64,000 nt of DNA from Limnohabitans sp. (GTDB lineage: Bacteria > Pseudomonadota > Gammaproteobacteria > Burkholderiales > Burkholderiaceae_C), in assembly GCF_030158565.1 (NCBI RefSeq), contig NZ_JAOASQ010000029.1:1-64000 (forward strand). The letters are read 5' to 3'. Under the pieces are notes generated by a model. The model was given only the letters and a program-made list of their open reading frames with translations. It was not told the DNA's origin and did no database searches. The translations under genes were made by a program, and so were the position numbers. Of this stretch, positions 46,331 through 56,691 are shown in pieces. How positions within the stretch are numbered: position 1 is the stretch's first letter; every line of letters begins with the position of its first letter.

Positions 46331-47304
46331 GGGGTGCTCTCGGGCATGAAGGCTTGCTGCGCCACTTGCAGCAGTTGGCTGCGCAGCCATTGGTGAGCGC
46401 TGTCGTGGTGCAGGCGGCGGTGCCACAGCGCTTCGACGTGCACCGGCGGCACGTCAAAGGGCAGCTCGCGCAGCACCAGTTGGTCGGCCATGCCGGTGGT
46501 GGGCACAAAGTGGCGGGGCAGCACGGTGAGCAAATCGGAGTTGACCACGACTTGCCCGGCGGTGAAGAACTGGTTGACGGTGACCACGATGCGTCGCTGA
46601 TGGCCGATGGAGGCCAGTGCCTCGTCCACAAAGCCATAGGGTCGGCCGGAAAAGCTCACCAGCAGATGCCGCGCTGCGCAGTAGCTTTCGGTGCTCAAAG
46701 CCTGCTCGGCCATCGGGTGGCCTTTGCGCATCACGCAGACGTATTCACCGGCGTACAGGCGCTGGTGTTCAAAAGTGACGGCCTCACCGGCTTGGGCGCG
46801 GGCGGTCAAGTCGGTCAGCACCGCCGGAAAGTAGCCCATGGCCATGTCGGCCGCGCCATCGCTGAGCAGGCGGCGCGGGTCGCGCGTGGTCAGCGGCACC
46901 ACGCGCAGCGAGACGCCCGGTGCTTCGCTCTCCAGCCGCCTGGCCAGGCCGCCCATGAGTTCGGCCGCCGTGGCATCGGCCATGGCCAGCACAAAGGTGC
47001 TGCTGGCTTGAGCGGGCACAAACAGGCTGGGCACGATGGCTGCCTGCAGCTGGCGCAAGGCCTCGCGCACGCTTGGCCACAGGGCCAATGCACGGGGTGT
47101 GGGCTCGATCCCGTGGCCGTGGCGGCGCACCAGCTCGTCGTCCAGCGCATCGCGCAGGCGGCGCAGCGCGTTGCTGACCGCAGGCTGCGTGAGCGACAGG
47201 TTGCGTGCCGCCCGGGTCAGGCTGCGTTCGGCCATGACCTCGTCAAAGACCCGAAGCAGGTTCAGGTCCAGGGTGCGAAAGGAGGCGGGAATGGGGGTGT
47301 TCAT
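46327..47304 (-). CDS. LysR-family transcriptional regulator
   Basis: This 325-residue protein has the NodD/PcaQ-like N-terminus LDLNLLRVFDEVMAERSLTRAA, SLTQPAVSNALRRLRDAL and an effector domain with MGYFP near residue 150. It is divergent from the small membrane protein at 47464, with a palindrome between them, and is translationally coupled to the phosphoesterase. Likely targets are itself and the divergent gene. Confidence 0.87.
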   Translation of the reverse strand: MNTPIPASFRTLDLNLLRVFDEVMAERSLTRAARNLSLTQPAVSNALRRLRDALDDELVRRHGHGIEPTPRALALWPSVREALRQLQAAIVPSLFVPAQASSTFVLAMADATAAELMGGLARRLESEAPGVSLRVVPLTTRDPRRLLSDGAADMAMGYFPAVLTDLTARAQAGEAVTFEHQRLYAGEYVCVMRKGHPMAEQALSTESYCAARHLLVSFSGRPYGFVDEALASIGHQRRIVVTVNQFFTAGQVVVNSDLLTVLPRHFVPTTGMADQLVLRELPFDVPPVHVEALWHRRLHHDSAHQWLRSQLLQVAQQAFMPESTP

Positions 47305-47340
47305 GGGGCGGTCAGGGGTCGATGGCTCAACTCATCACCA

Positions 47341-47399
47341 ATGTGAATGATACACATCATGAATATAAAGTTGAACAATACCCGTATTAACCCTAATAT
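47341..47399 (+). promoter_or_regulatory. Divergent control region with two inverted repeats and a promoter
   Basis: ATGTG-N7-CACAT (47341-47357) is a LysR-type T-N11-A-like repeat. TTGAAC (47371-47376) and TAATAT (47394-47399) are spaced by exactly 17 bp and form a rightward promoter. The inverted repeat AATAC-CC-GTATT (47377-47388) sits in the spacer. Confidence 0.45.
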
Positions 47400-47463
47400 T
47401 CAGTCCATGGTTTTGATAACTTTGCTTTGCAAACACACAAAACCCTTTTGAAGGGAATACAAA

Positions 47464-47937
47464 ATGAACACAACTGTTTCGAAATCTGTCTTGGGCCAAG
47501 TGCCCGCAGCCTCTGCCCAAGCGGTGGCACCCGCCACTTCTGCCAAGGCCTTGGCCACTTTGTTGCTGGCCGCCGGGGTTGCGGCCTTGGTCGTCATGAC
47601 CGACCAAATGATCGATGACTGGGCGGAAACCCACGTCATCGCTTCCTGGTTGGCCCTGTGGGCTGTGGCGGTGCTGGCCATTGGGGCCTTGCGCGGCGTG
47701 ACCCGCATGCTGGCCCAAAAAACAATGGCCAATTTGGACGGCTGGTCGGCCCATGTGGCGCGCCGCCGCGCTGACCAACGTCTGTGGGCCATGGCCCAGA
47801 ACGACACCCGCATGATGCGCGACCTGCAAACCGCCATGGACCGCGCCGACGACGACAGCGCGCCTGCCAAGGATGTGCACGCGCTGATGAGCCGCCGCGT
47901 GGAGCGCATGGTGGCCAGTCGCCTGTACTACATCTGA
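47464..47937 (+). CDS. Hypothetical small inner-membrane protein
   Basis: This 157-residue protein has two hydrophobic segments (about 28-45, ALATLLLAAGVAALVVM, and about 60-78, VIASWLALWAVAVLAIGAL) followed by a charged, Arg-rich cytoplasmic-type tail. AAGGGA precedes the ATG, and a promoter and terminator frame it as a single-gene unit. I recognise no family. Divergence from a LysR gene suggests it is regulated. Confidence 0.7.
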   Translation: MNTTVSKSVLGQVPAASAQAVAPATSAKALATLLLAAGVAALVVMTDQMIDDWAETHVIASWLALWAVAVLAIGALRGVTRMLAQKTMANLDGWSAHVARRRADQRLWAMAQNDTRMMRDLQTAMDRADDDSAPAKDVHALMSRRVERMVASRLYYI

Positions 47938-47960
47938 TCTGCCCTCAGGCGGGACAATCC

Positions 47961-47985
47961 AAGCCTCCTTCGGGAGGCTTCTTTC
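47961..47985 (+). terminator. Intrinsic terminator
   Basis: AAGCCTCC-TTCG-GGAGGCTT, an 8-bp stem with a stable TTCG loop, is followed by CTTTC, 23 nt after the membrane protein gene. Confidence 0.8.
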
Positions 47986-48000
47986 ATGGGGCTTGCGGTT

Positions 48001-48924
48001 TCAGGGCTCGGCCGTCTCAGGCGCTTGCCTGGAGGCCAGGTAGATGCCCGGCAAGATCAGGCCCGCGCCCAGGATGTGGTGCCAACCCATCGGCTCGCCC
48101 AGCACGGCCCATGCGGTCAAGCCGCCATACAAAGGCCCCAGGTAGAGGCTGGCGGCCACGCGGCTGGCGCCGAGCACTTTTTGGCAAAAACCATAGGCCC
48201 AGTAGGCGCCGATGCCCGGCACCACGGCTGCGGCCAGCACCAGCCAGGTGGCGGTGGCTGACCAGGCGGGCCGGTCGGCCGACCACCATTCGGCCATGGC
48301 AAAAGGCAGCAAGACCAGTGAGCCGCCCAAAGCCGTGGTGGCCAGACGGGCCGTGGCGCCCAGTGGGCTGGGCCATTTCTTGAGCAACAGCGCGTATGCG
48401 GCCCAGGCCGTCATGCACAGCACGATCCAGCCATCGCCCGCCACCCAGTGCACCTGGCCCAGCGACAGCCATTGGCCTTTGACCACCACATGGAAGACCC
48501 CCGCCATGGCGATCAACACGCCCGCGGCTTGCCGCCACGAAAAGCGCTCGCCCAGCCACAAGACCGCACCCACCGTGATCAGCACGGGTGAGGCGGCGTA
48601 GATCAGGGCGATGTTGATGGCTGAGGTGGTCTGTGCCCCTCGGTAAACCCAGGCGCCGCAAATGAGCATGCCCAAGGCGCCCAGCACCAGGTATTGCCAT
48701 GCCACTTTCAGTGTGCTTTGGCGTTGGCGCCACAGTTCGCTGCGGGCCACAAAGGCCAGCACCAGCCCGGCCAGCCCCCAACGGCCCAGGGCCAGCACAT
48801 GGGGCTGCACCACGCCGGGCGCGGTGCGCGCCACGATGTAATTGACCGACCACATGGCCGGCGTGAACCAGAGCAGCCACAGGGCCAAACGGTGGCGGGA
48901 TTCAGGGGTTTTCAAAAATGACAT
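48001..48924 (-). CDS. EamA/DMT-family membrane transporter
   Basis: This 307-residue protein starts MSFLKTPESRH (48924) and has about ten hydrophobic segments in two EamA repeats (LALWLLWFTPAMWSVNYIVA and INIALIYAASPVLITVGAVLWLGERF as examples of segments 1 and 4). It is a second exporter of this type, not closely alike to that at 41383. Longer frames run through the pckG terminator and are rejected. The substrate is unknown. Confidence 0.83.
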   Translation of the reverse strand: MSFLKTPESRHRLALWLLWFTPAMWSVNYIVARTAPGVVQPHVLALGRWGLAGLVLAFVARSELWRQRQSTLKVAWQYLVLGALGMLICGAWVYRGAQTTSAINIALIYAASPVLITVGAVLWLGERFSWRQAAGVLIAMAGVFHVVVKGQWLSLGQVHWVAGDGWIVLCMTAWAAYALLLKKWPSPLGATARLATTALGGSLVLLPFAMAEWWSADRPAWSATATWLVLAAAVVPGIGAYWAYGFCQKVLGASRVAASLYLGPLYGGLTAWAVLGEPMGWHHILGAGLILPGIYLASRQAPETAEP

Positions 48925-48945
48925 ATGCCAGCGATTGTGCCGGGC

Positions 48946-48975
48946 AAAAAAACGCCCCGGTTTGTGGCCGGGGCG
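48946..48975 (-). terminator. Intrinsic terminator of pckG
   Basis: On the minus strand CGCCCCGG pairs with CCGGGGCG (48968-48975 with 48953-48960) and is followed by seven T residues (48946-48952). Confidence 0.85.
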
Positions 48976-49017
48976 CTTGCAAGGTGTGGCGCCGGTGAGG
49001 CGCAATGCCTGATGGGT

Positions 49018-50883
<1,866 letters not shown>

Positions 50884-51247
50884 GGGAAAGCTCCAAAGTT
50901 TAAAAATCGTTTTTTCAAAGGCTCTGGGCAGGGGCTTTGAAAAAACGAATCGGTTTGAAATGGGGGTGTCACACAGGCCATGTAACCGCCTGGTAACTGC
51001 GCGGGCCTCGATTTTAGGGAGGCTGGCCAATTTGTGCCTGTCATTGGGGTCGAAAATCAGTTTAAATCTATGCAAAAAATGCATGATGTTATGCCAGGCC
51101 ATCTTGCCGGGGTGCTTTCAAGGCGGCGCGATTGAAAAGGCGCGGTGCACGTCAAGGCGGTCCAGAAAAAACAAAACCCGCAAAGCCGAAGCTGTTGCGG
51201 GTTGTTGGCGGTGCAGACGCGGCGCCTGCACCCAGGGGCTGAGAACC
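50884..51247. other. pckG leader and intergenic region
   Basis: No gene was found in these 364 nt. It contains the ATGCA-AAAAA-TGCAT inverted repeat at 51070-51084, a TAAACT hexamer on the minus strand near 51056-51061 that could be a -10, and the terminator of the small upstream gene at 51164-51203. A confident pckG promoter could not be assigned. Confidence 0.5.
51164..51203 (-). terminator. Intrinsic terminator of the 44-residue protein gene
   Basis: On the minus strand AACCCGCA (51196-51203) pairs with TGCGGGTT (51175-51182) and is followed by TTGTTTTTT. Confidence 0.8.
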
Positions 51248-51382
51248 TCAGGCCATGAAGACGGCGATGAAGGCCAGCAAGAAAATCAGTACGGCGCCAG
51301 CGGCCGGAATGATCACGGGGATGTGCTTGACCACGTTTTCCACGGGATCGTCAGATGTGTGTGCGTCGTTGTGAGCGGACAT
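51248..51382 (-). CDS. Small single-span membrane protein, 44 residues
   Basis: The frame codes for MSAHNDAHTSDDPVENVVK followed by one hydrophobic helix (about 21-44, HIPVIIPAAGAVLIFLLAF onward) ending MA. GAGGT lies 5 nt before the ATG and a strong terminator follows, so it looks like a real monocistronic gene. It has an acidic soluble N-terminus and a C-terminal transmembrane span. No family or function is recognised; it could be a small regulator or accessory subunit of a membrane complex. Confidence 0.7.
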   Translation of the reverse strand: MSAHNDAHTSDDPVENVVKHIPVIIPAAGAVLIFLLAFIAVFMA

Positions 51383-51438
51383 GGGTTACCTCAAAACAAG
51401 AATGCTCGTATTGTAGCCAAGCCCGGCCAGCGCTTGCC

Positions 51439-51843
51439 TTACATCAAGGCGTAGGTCGTGCTGGCCCGGAAAACGCTCTTGCCATCGTCGGCCCCGGCCA
51501 GGTCGATTTCGCCAAAGGCCATGGCCTTGCCGGCCCGCAACACCCGGGCGGTGATCAGCGCGTCTTGCCCAGACAGGGGTTTCATGAAGGTGCTGGACAG
51601 CTGCACCGTGCTGCAAGGGCGGAACTCGCCAAAGTGCTGGATCAGAGCCAGCACCATGGCCGTGTCGGCCGCCGCCATCATGGCCTGGCCACAGAGCATG
51701 CCGCCCACACGCGAGAGCTGATCGCTTTGCGGCAGGCGCAGCGTCACGCTGTCACTGTGGATGGCTTCGACGCTCAGATTCAGGGCTTGCACCCAGGGGG
51801 CAAACAGCTCGCGCAAGGCTTGTTGCAGGGTGTCGGTGGTCAT
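51439..51843 (-). CDS. PaaI-like (DUF4442-type) hot-dog thioesterase
   Basis: This 134-residue hot-dog protein has RVGGMLCGQAMMAAADTAMVLAL, where the usual HGG is replaced by LCG, and the C-terminal QLSSTFMKPLSGQD. It may hydrolyse acyl-CoA esters, although the changed active-site motif leaves this open. The start is MTTDTLQQ at 51843. It is divergent from the Bug gene at 51982. Confidence 0.75.
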   Translation of the reverse strand: MTTDTLQQALRELFAPWVQALNLSVEAIHSDSVTLRLPQSDQLSRVGGMLCGQAMMAAADTAMVLALIQHFGEFRPCSTVQLSSTFMKPLSGQDALITARVLRAGKAMAFGEIDLAGADDGKSVFRASTTYALM

Positions 51844-51981
51844 GGCAAAGCTTTCTCGAGAGGTCTTCGTTGGATTTTGGCGCAAGCGGGCGAGGGCATC
51901 GGGTCACCGGCAAGACGGAATGACGGCTTTTTGAACACACAATGCAGACTGGATCGACATCCCCTGATCAAGGAGCACTTC

Positions 51982-52974
51982 ATGCAAACGAAGAAAAAAG
52001 AACGCCAGATGCGCTGGTACCCCAGCGTCATGTGCCTGGTGGCCAGTCTCTGGGCAGTGCATGCCCAAGCGGCCGATGCCTGGCCCAGCAAACCCATCCG
52101 CATCATCGTGGGCTACCCGGCAGGGTCTTCGCCGGACGTGCAGGCCCGTTTGATCGCTGAGCCCTTGGCGCGTGCCTTGGGGCAATCGGTGGTGGTGGAC
52201 AACAAGCCCGGTGCCAGCAGCAACATCGGCGCCGATGCCATCGCCAAGGCCGAAGATGGTCACACCATCGGCGTGATCGGCAACGGGCCACTGACCAGTT
52301 CCAAGTTTTTGTATGCCAAATTGACGTATGACCCGAGTACCGATTTCGCCCCCATTGCACTGATCGGCACGGCGCCCCTGGTGTGGGTGACGGCCAAGCC
52401 CGCAGCCGAGCGCACACCGTCGGCCTTCATCACCCAGCTCAAGGCCGACGGTGACAAGCAAGCTTATGGTTCAGTGGGCCCCGGCTCGGGTGGGCACCTG
52501 GGCATGGAGTTGCTCAAGCAGGCCTTGGGCATTCAGCCGATTCACGTGCCCTTCAATGGGGGCCCTCCTATCCTGAACGCCATCATCGGCGGGCAGGTGC
52601 AGATGACCTTGCTGCCCGCTTCGACCGTGAACCCGTTGATTCAAGCGGGCAAGCTCGAAGCCGTGGCGGTGACCTCGGCCAAGCGCACGCCGTTGGCGCC
52701 CACCTTGCCGTCGATGGACGAGATCGGTGCCAAAGGCGTCAACATCGAAGTGTGGAACGCGGTTGTGGCCCCGGCCCGCATGCCTGTTGCCCACCAGGCC
52801 CGGCTGAGCCAGGAGCTTGAAAAAATCCTCGGCTCCCGCGAGATCCGCCAGAAGTTGTTCCTGCAAGGCTGGAAGGTGGACGATGCCAGTGCCAAAGGCC
52901 TGGCCGCACGCATCCAGCAAGACACGCAGACTTACCGCGACATCATTGCGCGCAACAAGATCAAGATCGATTGA
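51982..52974 (+). CDS. Bug-type (TctC) transporter receptor
   Basis: This 330-residue receptor begins MQTKKKERQMRW after AAGGAG and has a signal peptide ending near HAQA (residue 30). IRIIVGYPAGSSPDVQ, DNKPGASS and HVPFNGGPP are Bug signatures. It is a single-gene unit between a divergent thioesterase and a structured intergenic region, so no pathway can be assigned from context. Confidence 0.87.
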   Translation: MQTKKKERQMRWYPSVMCLVASLWAVHAQAADAWPSKPIRIIVGYPAGSSPDVQARLIAEPLARALGQSVVVDNKPGASSNIGADAIAKAEDGHTIGVIGNGPLTSSKFLYAKLTYDPSTDFAPIALIGTAPLVWVTAKPAAERTPSAFITQLKADGDKQAYGSVGPGSGGHLGMELLKQALGIQPIHVPFNGGPPILNAIIGGQVQMTLLPASTVNPLIQAGKLEAVAVTSAKRTPLAPTLPSMDEIGAKGVNIEVWNAVVAPARMPVAHQARLSQELEKILGSREIRQKLFLQGWKVDDASAKGLAARIQQDTQTYRDIIARNKIKID

Positions 52975-53032
52975 TCTGTCCGCTGTCCGCATGGCTTGCC
53001 CCTGCTGCAGGTGTCAGGAATGTAACGGCGGC

Positions 53033-53215
53033 TTGACGGTGATCGCTGGGCAGGATTAAAGTGAAAGCGCTGACGTTGGGCGACTGACTGAAGCATTCTT
53101 GAGGCACATTCATGCGCCTCGCCCATCAGAACGACAACTCTTCTTTTGGGCAAACTTTGGGACGATCCTCTCGTGACGCCCCATCAGCCCGACCGGTTCG
53201 CCGGTCGGGCTTGTC
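53033..53215 (+). ncRNA. Candidate small RNA with its own promoter and terminator
   Basis: TTGACG (53033-53038) and TAAAGT (53057-53062) are spaced by 18 bp, giving a start near 53069. The RNA would end at the strong hairpin at 53186-53212. Inside, TGGGCGA (53077-53083) can pair with TCGCCCA (53119-53125), and GAGGC (53101-53105) with GCCTC (53116-53120). CCCATCAG occurs twice (53122 and 53179). No convincing reading frame is contained. It could instead be the 3' leader of the Bug transcript. Confidence 0.35.
53186..53215 (+). terminator. Strong GC-rich terminator hairpin
   Basis: AGCCCGACCGG-TTCG-CCGGTCGGGCT forms an 11-bp stem with a TTCG loop, followed by TGTCATTT. Confidence 0.75.
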
Positions 53216-53254
53216 ATTTGTGGGGCCGACATTCAACGCACAGTGCGGCCCGTC

Positions 53255-53758
53255 TCAAGGCTCGTGTTGCGCCAGGTACATGCTCCCGCTGAGCTCGCCA
53301 GGATTGAACATGGGCGATGTGCGGGTGCTCTCCAAATCGATCCCGATGCGCATGGCCTGCGACAGTCCGCCCAGCTCATCGGCCAGCGTAGCCAACACAT
53401 CGTCGATGGACAGCAAGCCCATCAAGCGCCCGTTGGGCTCGGTGACAAAGAGGCGCCGAACGCCGTGCTTTTGCATGGCTTGAACCGCTTCGTGCACCGA
53501 GGCGGTGCCCGGCACGCCAATCAGCTGCGCGTGACTGTAGACCCCGATCGGGTGCTCCTCGGGCAAGCGGCCTTGCGCCAGCAGATGGACCACCAGATCG
53601 CGATCGGTCACGATGCCCACCACGCGGGCCGGGTCTTCCGGGTCGGTCAAGGCCAGGGCGCCGACATGGTTGACGCGCATCAGCTCGGCTGCTTTTTGCA
53701 CCGATGCTTCGGCACTGAGGGAGAGGATGTCCCGTTGACACAAGCTGGCCAGGTTCAT
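53255..53758 (-). CDS. CBS-domain-pair protein
   Basis: This 167-residue protein consists of two CBS repeats (about 8-65, with ALALTDPEDPARVVGIVTDRD shown as VVGIVTDRD, and about 75-125, with RRLFVTEPNGRLMGLLSIDD ending GLLSIDD). CBS pairs bind adenine nucleotides and act as energy sensors. The start at 53758 overlaps the preceding gene by 4 nt. The partner protein it might regulate is not evident. Confidence 0.85.
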   Translation of the reverse strand: MNLASLCQRDILSLSAEASVQKAAELMRVNHVGALALTDPEDPARVVGIVTDRDLVVHLLAQGRLPEEHPIGVYSHAQLIGVPGTASVHEAVQAMQKHGVRRLFVTEPNGRLMGLLSIDDVLATLADELGGLSQAMRIGIDLESTRTSPMFNPGELSGSMYLAQHEP

Positions 53759-54057
53759 GGTGCCATCCTCACCAAACGGTCTTTCAGGCTGCCTTCGACC
53801 CACAGGTCTTTGCCTTTGCCCAGCAGGGTCTGGTAGTCCGCGTCTGTGAGCATTTTCTGGTTCATGGCGAGCGATTGATCGACGCTGTCGAAGTCCATGT
53901 ACCAGTAGAGTTTGGTGTGGCCAAAAACCTCGACGCCAAAGCGCATCTTCACGTGGTAAGTCTTGTTCACATAGGCGCAGACCTCGGTGGCAAAGCGGAT
54001 GGCTGCGGCCATGGATGCTGCGTTCTTGACGCGCACGGTACGGGTAAAAAGGTGCAT
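53755..54057 (-). CDS. Hypothetical protein, possible dimeric alpha/beta-barrel
   Basis: This 100-residue protein (MHLFTRTVRVKNAASMAAAI start) has the strand-helix-strand rhythm of NIPSNAP/ABM-like dimeric barrel proteins, with FGHTKLYWYMDFDSVDQSL in the middle. It overlaps the CBS gene by 4 nt, so the two are made together. I recognise no defined family, and the fold is an inference from pattern alone. Confidence 0.65.
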   Translation of the reverse strand: MHLFTRTVRVKNAASMAAAIRFATEVCAYVNKTYHVKMRFGVEVFGHTKLYWYMDFDSVDQSLAMNQKMLTDADYQTLLGKGKDLWVEGSLKDRLVRMAP

Positions 54058-54209
54058 GAAACGCTCCGTTGAAAGGACAGGCGTTCATGTTGGCTCTTGG
54101 GTGCTCGATGGACGGTGCGCTCTGTCACGCAGACGGGCGACGATGACCTGGGTGAATCCGCGTGCGGCATCATCGGTGCGGCAGCACACGCCGCAAAGTT
54201 TGGAGCGCT

Positions 54210-55115
54210 TCAGGTGTTGGAGAACAGACGGTGGATCGAGCTGCGCAACCAGGCGTGGCCGGGGTCTTTTTGCAAACGCTGGTGCCAGTGCAGCTGCACA
54301 TCGATCACCGGCGCCTTGACCGGCGTGGGTACCGTGCGCACCTGGCCGTGTTGCACGCAAAATGCGGCCAGGTCTTGGGGCACGGTGGCGATCAGGTCGC
54401 TGGACTCGATGATGGGCAGCAGGCTCAGAAAGTTGGAAATTTCGAGCACCACACGCCGGGTGATGCCTTGCTGTTGCAGGAATTTCTCAAACACATGTTC
54501 ACGGCCATGCGGCTTGACCACCACGTGCGATGCGGCGGTGAACTGGGCCAGACTGATTAGTTCGCCAATGCCGGGGTGGTCTTGTCGGACCAGGCACACA
54601 TGCGATGAACGCATCAGCTGCTGCTGGTAAAAGCCCGCTTTGTGCAAATCCGGAAAGTAGCCCATGGCCATGTCGGCGGCACCCGACTCCAGGCTTTCGG
54701 CGGCGGCATGGCGCGGCATGGCCAAGGTGCGCAGGTTCAGGTGGGGGGCCTCTTGCGCCAGCATGGCCAAAATGCGGGGCAAGAAATTCGCTTCGCCGAT
54801 GTCGGGCATCAGCACCGTGAAGGTGCGTGTGGACGTGCGCGCCTCGAAGCGGGTGGGCTGCAGGATCTCGCTGTGCACGGTCTGCACCACTTGCCGGATG
54901 GCCGGGCTCAGTTGCAGGGCCCGGGGCGTGGGTTTCATCTCCAGCCCGGCGCGGATGAACAAAGGGTCTTCAAACAGCAGCCGCAGGCGCCGCAGGGCCG
55001 CGCTCATCGCAGGCTGGCTCAGGTGGATGGCCTCGCCCGCGCGGGTCACATTGCGGTGTTCCAGCATGGCGTGAAAAGCCACCAGCAGATTCAAATCCAT
55101 GCCTGAAGTATTCAT
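54210..55115 (-). CDS. LysR-family regulator of the aromatic operon
   Basis: This 301-residue protein has the NodD-like N-terminus MDLNLLVAFHAMLEHRNVTRAG with SQPAMSAALRRLRLLF and an effector domain with MGYFPDLHKAGFY. ATG at 55115 is chosen; a TTG at 55118 or the ATG of MDLNLL at 55100 are alternatives. It is divergent from the operon beginning at 55221, across a 105-nt gap with an AT-rich centre (TATTTAAATA at 55131-55140), and should control it. Confidence 0.88.
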   Translation of the reverse strand: MNTSGMDLNLLVAFHAMLEHRNVTRAGEAIHLSQPAMSAALRRLRLLFEDPLFIRAGLEMKPTPRALQLSPAIRQVVQTVHSEILQPTRFEARTSTRTFTVLMPDIGEANFLPRILAMLAQEAPHLNLRTLAMPRHAAAESLESGAADMAMGYFPDLHKAGFYQQQLMRSSHVCLVRQDHPGIGELISLAQFTAASHVVVKPHGREHVFEKFLQQQGITRRVVLEISNFLSLLPIIESSDLIATVPQDLAAFCVQHGQVRTVPTPVKAPVIDVQLHWHQRLQKDPGHAWLRSSIHRLFSNT

Positions 55116-55220
55116 CAAACAAATTCTACCTATTTAAATAATTGACTGGATGAATTCGGGTGGACTCCCTAAACTGATAAAAAACCGCTTGACCCACCTC
55201 CATTCCATGGGAGACCCCGA

Positions 55221-55646
55221 ATGACCGTTCTCAGTTTGGCCACGGCCCAAAAAATCATCGATGCGGCCTTGGCCCATTCCAAATCCCAAGGCTACAAACC
55301 CATGGGCATTGCCGTGCTCGACGAGGCCGGTCAGCTCAAAGCCTTTGCCCGCGAAGACGGTGCCAGCATGTTCCGTTTTGACATCGCCCGGGCCAAGGCC
55401 TGGGGGGCGGTGGGGATGGGCGCATCCAGCCGGGTGCTGGCCCAGCGCGCCAAGGACAACCCCAACTTTTTTGTCTCGCTGGCCGCCACGGCCGAAGGCA
55501 AGTTCTTGGCGCAGCCTGGCGCGGTGCTGGTGAAAAACGCCGCCGGTGAGGTGCTGGGGGCCGTGGGCGCCAGCGGCGGCACAGGCGACGAAGACGAGGC
55601 GATCTGCATCGCGGGCATTGAAGCTGCAGGCCTGATCGCTGGCTGA
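55221..55646 (+). CDS. GlcG/HbpS-family protein
   Basis: This 141-residue protein has the GlcG/HbpS pattern PMGIAVLDEAGQLKAFAREDGAS and GAVGASGGTGDEDEAIC. Members bind haem or small ligands and often sit in catabolic operons without a known reaction. It is first in the aromatic operon, divergent from the LysR gene; the amidohydrolase starts 4 nt after its stop. Confidence 0.83.
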   Translation: MTVLSLATAQKIIDAALAHSKSQGYKPMGIAVLDEAGQLKAFAREDGASMFRFDIARAKAWGAVGMGASSRVLAQRAKDNPNFFVSLAATAEGKFLAQPGAVLVKNAAGEVLGAVGASGGTGDEDEAICIAGIEAAGLIAG

Positions 55647-55650
55647 AAGC

Positions 55651-56691
55651 ATGCACGCTCTTGCGGCATGTGGCTGTGGGGTGGATGTGCATGCGCACGT
55701 CATCCCGCACGATTTCCCGGACTGTCTGGGCAGTGCGGCGCCTGCGGGCTGGCCGTCCATGGCGCCTGCGCACGCCTGCCACCGCCACGTGATGATCGAT
55801 GGCAAGAACTACCGCACGGTGTCTGACAAGTGCTGGTCGACCACCAAGCGCCTGGCCGATTTCGACGAGATGGGCCTGGGTTTGCAGGCGATTTCGCCCA
55901 TGCCCGAGCTGCTCTCGTATTGGCTGGCCCCGGCGGTCGGCGCGCAACTGGTGCGCTACCTCAATGAACAAATCGCCCTGATGGTGTCCGAGTCGTCTGG
56001 CCGTCTGGTGGGTTTGGGTGCGGTGCCCTTGCAAGACATGGACCTGGCGCTCAAAGAGCTGCAGCACATCCGGCACGGCCTGGGCTTGGTGGGGGTGGAG
56101 ATTGGCAGCAACATCAACGGCGTGCCGATCGGTGACCTGCGCCTGGACCCGTTTTTTGAAGCCTGCGAAGCACTGGACCTGGCGGTCTTTGTGCACGCTT
56201 TGCGCCCCACGGGCATGGACCGCCTGGTGGGCCCGGCACCTTTGCAGCAGGTGCTGGCTTATCCCAGCGATGTGGGGCTGGCTGCGGCGTCCGCGTTGAC
56301 GGGCAATTTGATGCTGCGCCATCCGCGCCTGCGCATCGCGTTCAGCCATGGCGGGGGCACCCTGGCCATGCTGCTGCCCAGGCTGGAGCAGGCCATGTCG
56401 GTCTTTCCGGCATTGCGTGAGAGCGTGCAGCGCTCGCCCACCGAGCAGGCGCGGTCTTTTTATTACGACACCCTCGTGTTCGACACGCCCACCTTGCAGC
56501 ACCTGGTGCAGCTGTTTGGGGCAACGCAGCTGATGATCGGCACCGACTACCCCTTCAATTTTCATGATGCGCGGCCTGTGCAGCGCATTGCCCAAGCCGG
56601 CTTTGATGCCGGGGTGACCCAACAACTGGTGCAGGCCAATGGCCTGCGATTTCTGGGCTTGCCCGCCACTACATTGAACCCATTGCCATGA
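55651..56691 (+). CDS. Amidohydrolase_2 family (ACMSD-like) decarboxylase
   Basis: This 346-residue metal-dependent TIM barrel has VDVHAHVIP (HxH motif, about 12-20), VFVHALRP, FSHGGGTLAML and MIGTDYPF (catalytic Asp). These mark aminocarboxymuconate-semialdehyde decarboxylase and related non-oxidative decarboxylases. In a ring-cleavage operon, removal of a carboxyl group from a ring acid or cleavage product is likely. It overlaps the dioxygenase gene by 4 nt. Confidence 0.82.
   Translation: MHALAACGCGVDVHAHVIPHDFPDCLGSAAPAGWPSMAPAHACHRHVMIDGKNYRTVSDKCWSTTKRLADFDEMGLGLQAISPMPELLSYWLAPAVGAQLVRYLNEQIALMVSESSGRLVGLGAVPLQDMDLALKELQHIRHGLGLVGVEIGSNINGVPIGDLRLDPFFEACEALDLAVFVHALRPTGMDRLVGPAPLQQVLAYPSDVGLAAASALTGNLMLRHPRLRIAFSHGGGTLAMLLPRLEQAMSVFPALRESVQRSPTEQARSFYYDTLVFDTPTLQHLVQLFGATQLMIGTDYPFNFHDARPVQRIAQAGFDAGVTQQLVQANGLRFLGLPATTLNPLP

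Noticed and set aside
53112..53483. Rightward 123-codon frame crossing the terminator and the CBS gene
   Set aside because: It reads through an 11-bp terminator hairpin and lies antisense to a clear CBS protein.
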